Below, piece after piece: positions 23,796 through 34,789 of a DNA stretch of 64,000 nucleotides; position 1 is the stretch's first letter, and every line of letters starts with the position of its first letter. The position numbers and the translations under genes were made by a program. The DNA is from Pogonophryne albipinna (taxonomy: Eukaryota > Chordata > Actinopteri > Perciformes > Artedidraconidae): NCBI GenBank assembly GCA_028583405.1, contig CM053256.1, positions 17,832,195 through 17,896,194 on the forward strand. The letters are read 5' to 3'. The notes beneath the pieces were generated by a model. The model was not told the origin of the DNA, ran no database searches, and saw nothing but the letters and a program-made list of their open reading frames with translations.

Positions 23796-25540
23796 CCATC
23801 CATCCATCCATCCATCTTCTTCCGCTTATCCGTGGTCGGGTCGCGGGGGTAGCAGTTCCAGCAGAGAGCCCCAAACTTCCTTTTCCCTGGCGACATCAAC
23901 CAGCTCTGACTGGGGGATCCCAAGGCGCTCCCAGGCCAGCGAAGAGATATAATCCCTCCACCTGGTCCTAGGTCTACCCCTTGGTCTCTTCCCAGCTGGA
24001 CGTGCCTGGAACACCTCCCTAGGGAGGCGCCCAGGTGGCATCCTAACTAGGTGCCCGAACCACCTCAACTGGCTCCTTTCGACGCGAAGGAGGAGCGGCT
24101 CAACTCCGAGTCCCTCCCTGATGACCGAACTTCTCACCTTATCCCTAAGGGAGACACCAGCCACCCTGCGGAGAAAACCCATCTCGGCCGCTTGTATCCG
24201 CGATCTCGTTCTTTCGGTCATGACCCATCCTTCATGACCATAGGTGAGGGTAGGAACGAAAATGGCCCGGTAGACAGAGAGCTTTGCCTTCTGGCTCAGC
24301 TCCCTTTTCGTCACAACGGTGCGGTAAAGCGACTGCAGTACCGCTCCCGCTGCTCCGATTCTCCGGCCCATCTCACGCTCCATTGTTGCCTCACTCGAGA
24401 ACAAGACCCCGAGATACTTGAACTCCTTCACTTGGGGTAAGGACTCATTCCCTACTTGGAGTGGACAGTCCATCGGTTTCCTGCTGAGAACCATGGCCTC
24501 AGATTTGGAGGTGCTGATCCTCATCCCAGCCGCTTCACACTCGGTTGCGAACCGATCCAGTGAGTGCTGAAGGTCGCAGACCGATGAAGCCATCAGAACC
24601 ACATCATCTGCAAAAAGCAGTGGTGCAATCCTTAGTCCACCGAACTGCAGACCCCCTCCCCCATGACTACGCCTCGAAATCCGATCCATGTATATTACAA
24701 ACAGGATTGGTGACAAAGCGCAGCCCTGGCGGAGGCCAACCCTCACCGGAAATGGGTCCGACTTACTGCCGAGGACCCGGACACAGCTCTCGCTTTGGGA
24801 GTACAGAGATTGGATGGCCCTGAGTAGAGACCCCCTCACCCCATACTCCCGCAGCACCTCCCACAGTAACTCCCTGGGAACCCGGTCATACGCCTTCTCC
24901 AAGTCCACAAAACACATGTAGACCGGATAAGCATACTCCCAGGCCCCCTCCAGGATCCTTGCGAGAGTAAAAAGCTGATCCGTCGTTCCACGACCAGGAC
25001 GGAATCCGCATTGTTCCTCCTCAATCTGAGGTTCGACAATCGGCCTGACCCTCCTTTCGAGTACCTTAGAGTAAACTTTCCCGGGGAGGCTGAGTAGTGT
25101 GATGCCTCTGTAATTGGCACACACCCTCTGATCCCCCTTTTTAAAAATGGGAACCACCACCCCGGTCTGCCACTCCTTCGGTACTGTTTCCGACTTCCAC
25201 GCAATGTTGATGAGACGTGTCAACCATGACAGTCCCTCAACACCCAGAGCCTTCAGCATTTCTGGGCGGATCTCATCCACCCCCGGGGCTTTGCCACTGT
25301 GGAGTTGTTTAACAACCTCAGTGACCTCCCCCCGGGAGATTGGCGCCGATCCCCCGTCATACTCCAGCTCTGCCTCTAACATAGAGGGCGGAGTTGTCGG
25401 GTTCAGGAGTTCCTCAAAGTGTTCCTTCCAACGCCCCAACACTCCATCAGTTGAGGTCAACAACGTCCCATCCTTACTGTACACAGCTTGGATGGTTCCC
25501 TGCTTCCCCCTCCTGAGGTGTCGGAGAGTTTTCCAAACAG
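23796..25540 (-). mobile_element. Rex3 (RTE-clade) LINE, 5'-truncated
   Basis: The minus strand carries an open reverse transcriptase frame and ends, in its own sense, with GGATAAGCGGAAGAAGATGG and a (TGGA)n tail at 23815-23796, the hallmark of fish Rex3. Sequence starts near 25540 after TTTGGAAAACTCTCCG, so the endonuclease half is missing. CTGTTATG occurs at both edges (just left of 23796 and at about 25547-25563) and may be the target duplication. Confidence 0.9.
23826..25484 (-). pseudogene. Rex3 reverse transcriptase, open but lacking its 5' half
   Basis: 552 codons from an internal Met (MYSKDGTLL) with no stop or frameshift. RT motifs are in order: KAPGVDEIRPEML, VVPIFKKGDQRVCANYRGI, GFRPGRGTTDQ, VDLEKAYDRVPRELLW, GLRQGCALSPILF and the catalytic LLFADDVVLM. 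A C-terminal region with EGWVMTERTRSRI and RPRGRPRTRWRDYI follows. RTE RTs copy their RNA at the nicked target. The N-terminal endonuclease is absent, so this copy cannot move by itself. Its unbroken frame contrasts with all the older elements around it and suggests a recent insertion. Confidence 0.9.
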
Positions 25541-25978
25541 ATGTATCTGTTATGGCTGTTATGTCAGTTATTTTAAATAAAACGGTGAAAACTGAACTTG
25601 AAAACTGTTTCCTCTTTTTATTTTATTTATTATTTTCGGGACGGGGAGACGTGGGGAGACGTGTGTGATTAAAAATTAATTTGCAGAAATGTAAAGTGAT
25701 AACTAAGCTAACTAAGTTCTATTCATATTCTTGACGGGAAGAGCAGTGTAAATGGGTGGCCATATGCATTTGAAAAGCAATATAAATCACACAGTTATTA
25801 TACAATAGGCTATAAAAGCACCATCGATAACCATTGCCTTTATCCAATTCAAACTTTGGACGGGAAAAAAGGAAGGTGTAAATGGTTGGGCTATACTGTA
25901 GGCCTACTGTATACATACAAAGGCCATTCAAGCTAGAGTTCTTCTGGAAATGTTCACATCAGGCACCTTCAAGTTAAA

Positions 25979-26441
25979 CAATACTACAGTAAACAATTAA
26001 CACAGTAAATTATGTGGATTAAACCACATTTATTTCGTTAAAAATAAACGAAATATGATTTTGTTTGAATGATTAAATGTCATCAGGCAGCTTCAAGTTA
26101 AACAATCAGGTGCACACTTTAATGTGCCGCCACCTCCGGAGTCGGCTTGACTCGGTTTAAAGAATGCACAAATGTGTTTAATCGTTAATGTCAGATATGT
26201 ACTAAGTAGCCTAAATACATTTGTTCCTGCTCAAGATTAGATTCAACTTTATTGTTATTGCACATATTGCAGGTACTGAGACAACGAAATGCAGTTTAGC
26301 TTCTAACCAGGTGCAACAAGCAGCGAAAAGTAATGTGCACAATACTACAGTAAACAATTAACACAGTAAATTATGTGGATTAAACCACATTTATTTCGTT
26401 AAAAAGAAACGAAATATGATTTTGTTTGAATGATTAAATGC
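25979..26441. repeat. pair of ~100-bp direct repeats
   Basis: About 25980-26079 and 26341-26440 are nearly identical (start AATACTACAGTAAACAATTA, end GTTTGAATGATTAAATG), 361 bp apart. Between them lies a block (26235-26340) of the common fish type starting GATTAGATTCAACTTTATTG. Confidence 0.9.
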
Positions 26442-27376
26442 AGGGTGAATTGCCCTAATGTGGGACATTTTTGCATTTCAGACTTCGGGAATATATTGCG
26501 ATATGAAGCCGATACAATACATCAAAAACTATAATAATTAAACATTATTTTGTTCAATAAAAACATGGTGATGTTTAGTAAATGATTACATGTCTCTTAT
26601 TTAGCACAGAATATGATCCTATCCGTGACATATGGATCTTAACCAATATTCGCTATATCAGATACATGTAGATCTATCAGCTGTTTATTTCACATGAGTT
26701 CCAGTGTGGCAGCTTTTTAATCACGGCTCCCCCTGGTGGATCCATGATCCATTGCAGCTGGTTTCATTATAATTAAATGTATTTATCAAGGGGGCGTTTC
26801 AAATCCTGCGGGGGGTTTTCCTTTTCAGCAGGGGCCCACCCCGTGCCGATCACGGACCCGCACGGGTAGGCGTCTGAAATGAAGCGCTACATCTGTAGCT
26901 TCGTCCCAGCATGTTGTTTTTGCAGATGTTTTAAGAGATTTGAATTACTGGTTTGGGCAGTAGATAGGCTCTTTGACCCGCCAGGACACAACTTACATTT
27001 AACAGAAACGTTCTTTTCTTTGTGCTCGACAAAAGTGAAATAGTGAGAATATCTCCAGGTGGAGAAACTAGACTTGAGCTCCGCCGCCGCCATGATAGTC
27101 TTGTTAGTAAACAACACAAACACGCCCACAGCGCGTCTCCGCATGTGACACAGGAAGTATCCAAGTACATTTACTCAAGTACTGTACTTAAGTACAGTTC
27201 TATTCTCTGTTCGCCTGGCTGTTGACTATATAAAAAAACTAACGGAGTAACGCACCATGTAGTAACGGTAACTGAGTTACTGAATTTAAAAAGTAATGCG
27301 TTAGAGTACTAGTTACTGCCAAAAATAACGGCGTTACAGTAATGCGTTACTTTGTAACGCGTTAGTCCCAACACTG

Positions 27377-28522
27377 GTGATATGCAGAAAGGCCAGAGGA
27401 AGGAAGTGCAAGCAAGTCATGAGTGACTTGCCATCAGAGCGGACAAATCCCGCAAGACCCTTTGAATACACAACTGTGGACCTGTTTGGACCATATGAGG
27501 TGAAGGACCAAGTGAGGAAGAAAGTAAGGCGGAAAGTATGGGGCATCGTCTTCTGCTGTATGGCATCCAGAGCAATACATGTAGATGTTGTTGGAGACCA
27601 GTCAGCTGAAGGCTTCCTACTGGCCTACAAAAGATTCACTGCATTGAGGGGACATCCGAAGAAAATGTGGTCGGTTCCCGGAAGCAACTTTGTAGGAGCC
27701 AGACCTGCCCTGAAGGAGCTCTAAATGTTTCTGGACTGCTTAGGAAAATCTGAGCTGGAGGATGAAGCTACCAAACATGGAACAGAGTGGAGCTGGACAA
27801 TTCATCCTGCAGACTCACCTCACAGGAATGGAGCTGCTGAGACAGCTGTTCGTGTCGTGAAAAGGGCCCTCAACAACCTTGGAGGAGATGGAACCTTCAC
27901 ATGGCGAGAATTTCAAACATTCCTATACATGGCAGCTAACTTGGCCAACGAGAGACCGATCGATGCCAGGATTCAAAGCAGGGAGGACTGCGTAGGGTAC
28001 ATCTGCCCAAACTCACTTTTGCTTGGAAGGTCTGGACCAAAGGGAGACCCTGGGAGCTTTACATTTGAAAGCTATCCCTACAAAAGATTAAGGGAAATCC
28101 AAGCCGAAGTAGACAAATTCTGGAGGAAGTGGAGTCAGTTGGCAGGGCCCAATCTGTTTGTAAGAAATAAGTGGCACACAAGGGAGCGGAATGTGGCTGT
28201 AGGAGATGTTGTTTGGGTGGCAGACCAGAATGCCTTAAGAGGTCAATACAGACTTGCCAGGGTGGTTGGTGTTAACACCGATGGAAAGGGCATTGTGAGA
28301 GATGTAAATGTCCGCACCTTTCCAAACTACCCAGTCCCATCGGAAAAGGTTATTGAACAACCCGCCAGGAGAAAAGTTGTGGGGACGAACAAAAAACTCT
28401 CAACTAAAATCCCTGCCACAGTACCTCACAGAGACGTCCGGCGCATAATGGTTCTGCTTCCCATTGAAGAGCAAAATGCTGGAAGCAAGAACAACAAATA
28501 TGATGATCAGACTGGGAAATAG
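27377..28522 (+). pseudogene. pol: BEL/Pao integrase core and C-terminus
   Basis: Integrase sequence resumes after the hAT with its CxxC half. The first catalytic Asp is in TTVDLFGPY (about 27470-27496). The second Asp position reads Val (codon 27674-27676, in MWSVPGSNFVGA), where the family has Asp. The Glu is present in HRNGAAETAVRVV (about 27824-27862). A TAA stop at 27722-27724 splits the core. The last part (27725-28522) includes NVAVGDVVWVADQNALRGQYRLARV, the usual C-terminal domain, and PVPSEKVIEQPARR. One stop plus a lost catalytic residue make it inactive even apart from the insertions. Confidence 0.9.
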
Positions 28523-28625
28523 TACAATACACCAAACTCATCAGCATTGAATAATTTTCTGTAACTTCAATAGAAAAAGTGTTGTGACCTCCTTGGGTTC
28601 AGGAACCAGGAGCTCAAGTGGGAGG

Positions 28626-29276
28626 TGTTTTGTCAGAGCTTGAGAAGTGCAATTCGCATTTGGCTCCAGTCCAGCAGGTGGAGACAGGGAGCATAGGGTG
28701 CGATTCCACTGAGAATGTGGCTCAAAGGAAGAGTGTGAGCTTCCTACTTAATGAGCTAAATGCAACACACCTGGGAACACACTCTCAGGCAGAGGACAAA
28801 CAGTTCCCTGTGAGAGAAGAGACTCAAAGATTCAACCAAGACGCTGCTGGTGAATATTTGCAAATGTTTAATCTGTTTGAACCATGTTTGATTTGATGTA
28901 TTATTAATTCTAGTCCTGAGGAAAGAAGCTAAAATATAAGATGCTGAAATATAATTTACTTTGATGAAATGCATTTATTTTTGATTAAATGTTGAATTTA
29001 ATTGTAAATTAATAAATGAAAGTGCTTATTAAAAGATGACATGTTTTTAGTTGAAAATGTTTTTGTACCTAAAGTGAACGAAAGTAATGTTTTGTGTTAA
29101 AGGTTTTCAACCTGAATGAGCATCAAGAGGCCAACAAGAGGCTAAATGAAGCAATAAGGAATCTACTACACTCAAAGAGAAAAAAGATTCAAATTCGAGT
29201 TGTCCTTCTGGAGTGAATCAAGCCATTTTCGAGTTTAGGCAGGAGTCAATAAAACCAACCAAATCACAACTTGACA
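28626..29276 (+). repeat. 3' LTR of BEL
   Basis: Begins TGTTTTGTCAGAGC after the purine-rich AGTGGGAGG and ends CACAACTTGACA (TG...CA); 651 bp. The last 518 bp or so match the 5' LTR. Confidence 0.85.
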
Positions 29277-29525
29277 GTGACCAATGAGGGCACGAGATAA
29301 GTTTGTGCACAGATGGAAGGCTGACAGGCAGGTAGGCCATCCAGTTATTTTAGCCGGGCTGGCTAAAATGATTGGTCGTGCTTTTTACAGTACTACGGCT
29401 TCCACAGATGACATTTTTTAATGTATTTATTGTCAAAGCATTTAATATATTCATTGCTATCGGGATGTTAAGAGCATTCCATGGAATATAACAACAAGTG
29501 TTCCTGAAATAAATTACATACCCCA
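29277..29525 (+). repeat. MITE fragment (family M), right part
   Basis: From ACCAATGAGGGCACGAGATA to TACCCCACCTTTAA it matches 38218-38430 and then continues to a terminal sequence. The left end of the family (TTAAAGGTGGGGTAGGT) is seen at 38092. The ends are mutually inverted, so M is a short inverted-repeat transposon. This copy starts exactly where the BEL LTR stops. Confidence 0.75.
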
Positions 29526-30769
29526 CCTTTAATATCCTAACAGTTTTACATACATCAAAATGTAACTGAAAGTGCCTTGGTGAGAGAATTAAGCAAAAAT
29601 CAGTAAATGTATAAAAAAAACTGCCTAGTTTCACTGCCTTAAAATCACAAACTGCCATTTAGAGTCACAGTTTGTGTGTGTGTTTTTTTCGTGTGTGTGC
29701 GTGTTTTTTTGTGTTTGTGTCTTGTGTGTGGGAGACACTTAAAACATTGATTAGAGTAAAGGGGTAAACTGGGACTTGTAAAGAAATTAACCCCCCTCCT
29801 TACTGTCTGCTGGAGTTTTTAAGGGGAACCTTCACTTTACACTTCATTGCTACAGAATATAATCTTATCAGTTTTATTGAGAGAAAATACTTCCTCTAGC
29901 CCCTATAGCTGCCTGCTTTACATGCTATTGTAAAGTGTTTTCGTCCCCTCCTAAAGTAATATATTTTCTAAGCTAAACTTAAAACAAGCACTAGCCTTGT
30001 GTGTGAGCGTGAGAACAACCCTGAGGTCTAATAGTGGAGACAAAATGAGACCCTGTTTTCTCAAAAACTTTTGCTAAGAGAATAGGGTTAGTTGTTCAAT
30101 TTAAGGAAATGGCTTTCGCTAGTACAGTGATTTGTACACCCCCTCTGTCAATTATTCTTATCCTTACTGCGAAAAAGGATCTTTTTTTTTAAACAACACT
30201 GTGGACACCTTTCCGAGACATAAAGCGCTTTCACACCGGAGTACATTTCCCAGGAATAGTTCCGATAGTTCCTGGGAACCAAAAAGAAAAAAAATATTAA
30301 TATTTTTTTTTAAATTTCATAACACAATTTTCCGATTTTGGATCAAGAAATTACATCTAACATAACTACGTCTATATTGCGTACAGCGCACATAAACTAT
30401 GGCGCACACCCCCCCCCAAATCAAGTTGAACTGCCCCAGCCCCAGTAGAAACCAGAGGTTTATGTGAAATAGTTCTTTTTTTTAAATAATGGTTTTAGTG
30501 TGCAATTATAGGTTTTAATTTTGTATTTCTGTTCATTTAAAATAAATCAAACTCCCAAAAAACGTACACAGCTTCTGTGTGATTTTGTTAACATTGGAAT
30601 TTACTGTGTAAGCGGCCGCGGGAGGGAGAGCTTTAGAAAGCTCTCTCCTGAAAGACTGAGCGGCTCTGATAACCTCAGTTCAGTGAGGTAAAGGCACACC
30701 TTTATATGATCATTATAGTTATAAAAAAATAAGAGAATAAATGAAAAACAGGTATAATTGACAGTTGTT
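29526..30769. other. intergenic, no gene seen
   Basis: Contains a TG/T-rich stretch (29668-29728), an AAGCGCTTTCACACCGG block at 30222 common in fish transposon ends, and a small hairpin GAGAGCTTT / AAAGCTCTC at 30636-30655. Confidence 0.5.
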
Positions 30770-31860
30770 ATTAATAAACAAGAATACTGTTTAAAAGGGG
30801 AGTGATTTGTAAAATATCCATAAAGAAAAAGTAAATCTGTTTACAGTTCTGTTTCATATGGATGTTGAGAGTTGTATCCATAGATCTCTTCATGTTGCTC
30901 TCAAAGTGCACCAGATTGATGCTTTTAACTTCAATATTAAGAAAAAATAATCTTCCCGGGGGAGCATGCCCCCGGACCCTCTAGAGCAGTGGTTCCCAAC
31001 CGGGGGGGGGGGGAGGCGCCAAAGATCGCAGGGGGGGGCGCCAAAGATCGCAGGGGGGGGCGCCAGGCCTCAGATGATTTGAGGCCAAATATCATATTTA
31101 GACTTTTTTTTTTTACATATAATTTTAACGCAATACATGATTGTCACTAAAAGCCTTGTCTCTACATTACAATAACATATACAAAATAATTGATTAATTA
31201 ATTTTAATAAAAATTCAAGTTAGTAGCTATTAAAGGCATAAAAAGACAGAAATGTATAATTCTTTCTTTAATAGAAATGTTTCTTCTACCCGTAAAGTGT
31301 CCAAACCAGGCTTTTCTGGATAAGTGCATTTTTAAAACATAGTCATTGTCCATGCTGGTTTCAGTTGGATTATTTATCACAGTTGCTCCAATCAGATCGG
31401 TCTCCTCCATTTTGTAGATTATTTATGACTTTTGAATCCACATAAACACATCGGCAACATCCGGCTTACTTTGAGCATGTGTTTTTAACAGTTTAATCCC
31501 TTTGTGAATTGTTTCCACTTGCGCCGTCCTTTCATTTCTTCATACAGCGGGAATCCAAATGAATTAATCCTGAGTCCAATAACCATCAAAGTCACTCCAA
31601 TAGTGCTCCTTAATTACGCTTTCATCCTCCTTTAACAAAATACTTCACATTCATCCAGTTTGTGACAGTAGTTGTAGCATTTTTGAGACTTTTAAACTTG
31701 AATTACCGCTGTCCCCCCCCCCCCCCCTTGTGTGTGTGTGTGGGGGGGCGCAACTTCCAACAGGAGTCATTTGGGGGGGTTCTTGCGAAAAAAAGGTTGG
31801 GAATCCCTGCCCTAGAGGATGTTAGGTCCACCCCCCCACTTAAATCATGTTCAAATGGAT
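30770..31860 (+). repeat. dispersed repeat Y, copy 2, split by a hAT element
   Basis: The left part (30770-30986) and right part (from about 31818) together match 10080-10440. The join falls in the GGACCC...GAGG block, where the hAT at 30987-31809 sits. Confidence 0.7.
30987..31809. mobile_element. non-autonomous hAT element
   Basis: Termini CAGTGGTTCCCAACC and GGTTGGGAATCCCTG form an imperfect inverted repeat. They are flanked by CTCTAGAG (30979-30986) and CCCTAGAG (31810-31817), an 8-bp duplication with one mismatch. It contains G/GCGCC-rich repeats near each end and no transposase frame. Confidence 0.85.
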
Positions 31861-32300
31861 AGGATACCAAATACATTAGCACACATCTTGTGTCCATATC
31901 TTTCTGTTTTGGTGGTCATGCCACAAGCGTGCACGTGCATGCATGTGCGAGTCATAGTGAGTGTCTGCATTTTTTTTGGGGGGGGGGGGGCGCCAGCTAA
32001 AATCTTGCCTAGGGCAGCAAATTGGTCAGGGCCGGCCCTGCCCCTGCCGGTAAGCCTTCTATCATATAATGTGACCATTCATTGTAGGCTGAAATTAAAT
32101 TAATTTTAAACGTTAATCTACTATTAAATGTAACAACTTGTGTTCAAGTTATTTACATGTGTCTTTCCTTTTCTCTCTCTCTCTCTCTCTGTGTGTGGGA
32201 CCCCGGCTTCATCCTGTCTGAGGACAGAGACCTGCAGGTGCTTTATGACCCTCACATGTATCTCCATTCTCCACCCACACAGTCTCAGTATCAGCAGTGA
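31861..32300. other. intergenic with a transposon terminus
   Basis: GGTCAGGGCCGGCCCTG near 32025 resembles the end of another DNA transposon. A (CT)n run lies at 32172-32191. No gene seen. Confidence 0.4.
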
Positions 32301-32519
32301 ATAGGGTTGCCAACCGTCCCGTATTAACCGGGACGCCCCGTATTCGAGCCAAAAGGGGCGTGTCCCGTACGGGACTTTGTTTGTCCCGGACTCCCGTGTA
32401 AAGGGAAAAATAAAAAATATGTTTCTGTTTGCGCGCAATTCAGTGTGTCTGGCTGCGTGCCTGTGTGTTTGTGTGCTGTATGCGAAGGGCGCTAGGACCG
32501 CTCAGTTGACAGGGCAGGC

Positions 32520-32659
<140 letters not shown>

Positions 32660-32668
32660 CCACTGCAG

Positions 32669-33318
32669 GTATTTAACTGAGATTCTGGTTGGGGAGGCCT
32701 ACGTCTCCTGCTCTGTGGTACTACCTGCCCTCTGCCACTTGCGTCGTGTAATTGAAGTCTCCGATGAGGACCCTGCATATGTGGTGAGATTTAAGGCAAA
32801 ATTCAAGGAAGACCTAGCCTCCTACCAAGAACACACCAACAATGCATGGTTCAAGATTGCGACGGCACTGGATCCACGTTTTAAAGACTTAAAGAGCCTG
32901 CCCAAGACAGACAGAGATGCGGTGTGGACCACACTTGGAGGCATGCTGCGTTCACCACCCAGAATATCTCCACACTGAAGGTGGGCCACCCAAGAAGAAA
33001 ATGAACATTCTTCTACAGATGGGCTCAGATTCAGAATCGAAGGAAGAGGTACAGCCTGACAGAGCCATACACAGGTACAGAGCAGAGCCCACCACTAGTA
33101 TGGAGGACTGTCCCTTGCAGTGGTGGTCATCTCATGCAGGAGCCCATGACAAGCTGGCCCCACTGGCTCGCAAATATCTAGCCACTCCTGCATCCACAGT
33201 TCCATGTGAAAGACTCTTCTCAGTTGCAGGTCACATTGTGCAAAAGAAGCGGTCAGCTTTACTCTCAGAAAATGTGGACAAGTTGGTTTGCCCCAGCAAC
33301 TGGCTAAAGGATGAATAG
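32669..33318 (+). pseudogene. hAT transposase C-terminal exon (ZBED1-like)
   Basis: After CCACTGCAG the frame reads YLTEILVGEAYVSC, then VVLPALCHLRRVIE and NNAWFKIATALDPRFKDLKS. It changes frame between about 32960 and 33090 and continues as LQWWSSHAGAHDKLAPLARKYL, then STVPCERLFSVAGHIVQKKR and LLSENVDKLV, to a stop at 33318. The last part is the hAT dimerisation domain. The frame change makes it a pseudogene. Confidence 0.85.
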
Positions 33319-33330
33319 AGAAGAGGGCCA

Positions 33331-33839
33331 CATGTAATTGTGTAGGCCACGTTGTGTTGGCCATGTTCTTTTGGTTTAATATAAAAAAAGAGGTTTCATT
33401 CAAATAAGAGAGATGGCTATTTGCTAAGTTGGCCAGTAAGTGTGTTAAAGAAAGAATTTTCTTAACAACACCATCCTATTTTGTTTAGAGCAGTGGTTTT
33501 CATCCCTTTTCATATCAAGGTCCATTATTCGTTCTGCATTTGAGCCACGGACCACCATTTGATGAGATTTAGACTCTCAGACCCAAGACTTAGAATATTT
33601 TGTTATCGTTGGATACGATTTTGTCCACAATTCCATGCTGTATTGATGGATTGGTTATTATAAACATACATACTGCATGTTAAATGGATATACCCGCCTT
33701 CTTTCATTTATCTTTCCATTCCCACAACAATATACATGAAGAAATGGCATATTTTGGACATAGTTCGAAAGGTGATTAATCATGATTAATTAATTTTTAA
33801 GCTGTGTCGTTTGACAGCCCTAATATATACATATATACT
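33331..33839. other. intergenic, no gene seen
   Basis: GAGCAGTGGTTTTCATCCC at 33488 resembles a hAT end without a found partner. Confidence 0.4.
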
Positions 33840-34230
33840 TTCATACTTTCTGGTACCAGAAAGTATGAATACTCTGTTACAGTAAAAGTCCTGCATTAAA
33901 AAATGTACTCAAGTAAAAGTAGAAAAGTATTATCATCAAAATATAGTTAAAGTAGCAAAAGTAGTCATTGTGCAGATTTGTCCATTTCAGAATAGTATAT
34001 ATGATATGTTTTATAATTATTGATGCATTAAAGTGTTTGTTGTTTATTGTCATGCAGCATTTCACTGAGCCATGTGGCTTTATTTACCATCTCTGTTGGT
34101 TGTGAAGACATAGTTGTTTACCAGCACCAGTAGACTTCAGCCTTGGCTCTGTGTCATAAATACACATGAGCACCCAGAAATGCAGCTACTTCAATTTAGG
34201 ATATCTCTTTTTTCATCACTTATACATTCC
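33840..34230 (-). repeat. fragment of the ACTTAAGTA-type hAT MITE
   Basis: Reverse complement of part of the MITE at 48904-49552: both hold CTGTTACAGTAAAAGTCCTG / CAGGACTTTTACTGTAACAG and the AGTATTATCATCAAAATA block. No termini found here. Confidence 0.7.
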
Positions 34231-34789
34231 AAATGACAATAATATGAATATTGTTCTTGCCAAGTTAATAAGTGATTTCTGGGAACACTGTGACTTCACA
34301 AAAAATAAGTAAAAGGAGCAAGAAACACAACACTGAAAGGTGAAAAGGGTGTATATTTTTACTTTTACTTAACAACACAGTGATTTAAAGACAATCTCTC
34401 TCACTCTCTCTCTCTCTCTCTCTCTCTCTTTGGCTGTGAGCTGCGGGCGCCTGATGAGCCAACAACCCCCCCTTTCATCACTTACAGCGCCCATCGTACA
34501 GGGCAAATGGAAAATGTAACCGAGGTGAAAAGGTTTCACTTAATTATGAATGTTGTTACATTAAGGCCGGAAATTAGGATGAGTACCAACGGTCCAAAAA
34601 AAAACGTTTGCCTCACAGAGCTACCAGCGCAGCGCCCCCCCAGATCTGGCGCCTTAGGCGACCACCTATGTCGCCTATGCCAAAAAACTGTTTTTTTGTA
34701 TTATATTTGTATTTAATCTTGTGGAGGTGCAGATCCCCTGTCCTCCATCAGGGGGTAATGCAGCACCCTCAGCACCCCTACTTCCCACG
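34231..34789. other. intergenic with CT tract
   Basis: A (CT)n tract lies at about 34394-34428. GCGCCTTAGGCGACCACCTA at about 34650 resembles a hAT end. No gene seen. Confidence 0.5.

Larger units (their letters stand above)
19978..26895. mobile_element. 6.9-kb insertion with CAGATGTAGC termini and TA target duplication
   Basis: The hAT transposase reading frame breaks exactly at 19978 and 26895. The segment starts CAGATGTAGC and ends GCTACATCTG, a 10-bp inverted repeat, and is bordered by TA on each side (19976-19977, 26896-26897). Removing it with one TA leaves the hAT frame continuous. It contains piggyBac, a Rex3 LINE and simple repeats but no transposase of its own that I can see. The superfamily is open: a TA duplication suggests Tc1/mariner-like or another TA-targeting group. 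Confidence 0.8.
19619..27093 (-). pseudogene. hAT transposase N-terminus with BED zinc finger, split
   Basis: The start ATG is at 27093 (MAAAELKSS, with G at +4). The BED finger spans about 27050-26910: SHYFTFVEHKEK, C-x2-C in VKCKLCPGG, and H-x4-H in LLKHLQKQHAG. The frame is interrupted after codons for TKL by the 6.9-kb insertion and resumes near 19975 with TKTGTDPDSADATPPPPK. It continues through AFRELVSMIPCPGG and NTFSNYLEKEYTKM to a stop at 19619. Homology to hAT transposases ends near 19700, so the RNase-H-like catalytic core and dimerisation domain were deleted before the later insertion. BED fingers bind the transposon ends. Confidence 0.85.
19432..27376 (-). mobile_element. hAT transposon inserted in BEL, itself hollowed by insertions
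   Basis: Terminal CAGTGTTG / CAACACTG inverted repeats at both edges are flanked by a perfect 8-bp target duplication GTGATATG (19424-19431 and 27377-27384), the hAT signature. Subterminal DNA is rich in AGTTACT/GTAACG motifs, as in the common fish hAT family with GTTACTTTGTAACGCG ends. Subtracting the insertion at 19978-26895 (plus its duplicated TA) leaves only about 1.0 kb, so this copy had already lost most of its transposase. Confidence 0.95.
13199..29276 (+). mobile_element. BEL/Pao LTR retrotransposon with nested insertions
   Basis: Two LTR copies bound an interior with gag, zinc knuckles, protease, reverse transcriptase, RNase H and integrase in BEL/Pao order. Removing the LINE at 17033-17633 and the hAT at 19432-27376 leaves roughly 6.3 kb of interior, a normal size for this family. 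Frameshifts, stops and a lost catalytic residue show that the copy is dead. Its right flank is a MITE (29277-29525) that begins in the middle of the consensus seen at 38093-38430. The BEL therefore probably inserted into that MITE, whose other half was lost with the left flank. Confidence 0.9.

Noticed and set aside
24051..24921. Plus-strand open frames of 77-129 codons
   Set aside because: They are antisense shadows of the Rex3 reverse transcriptase frame.
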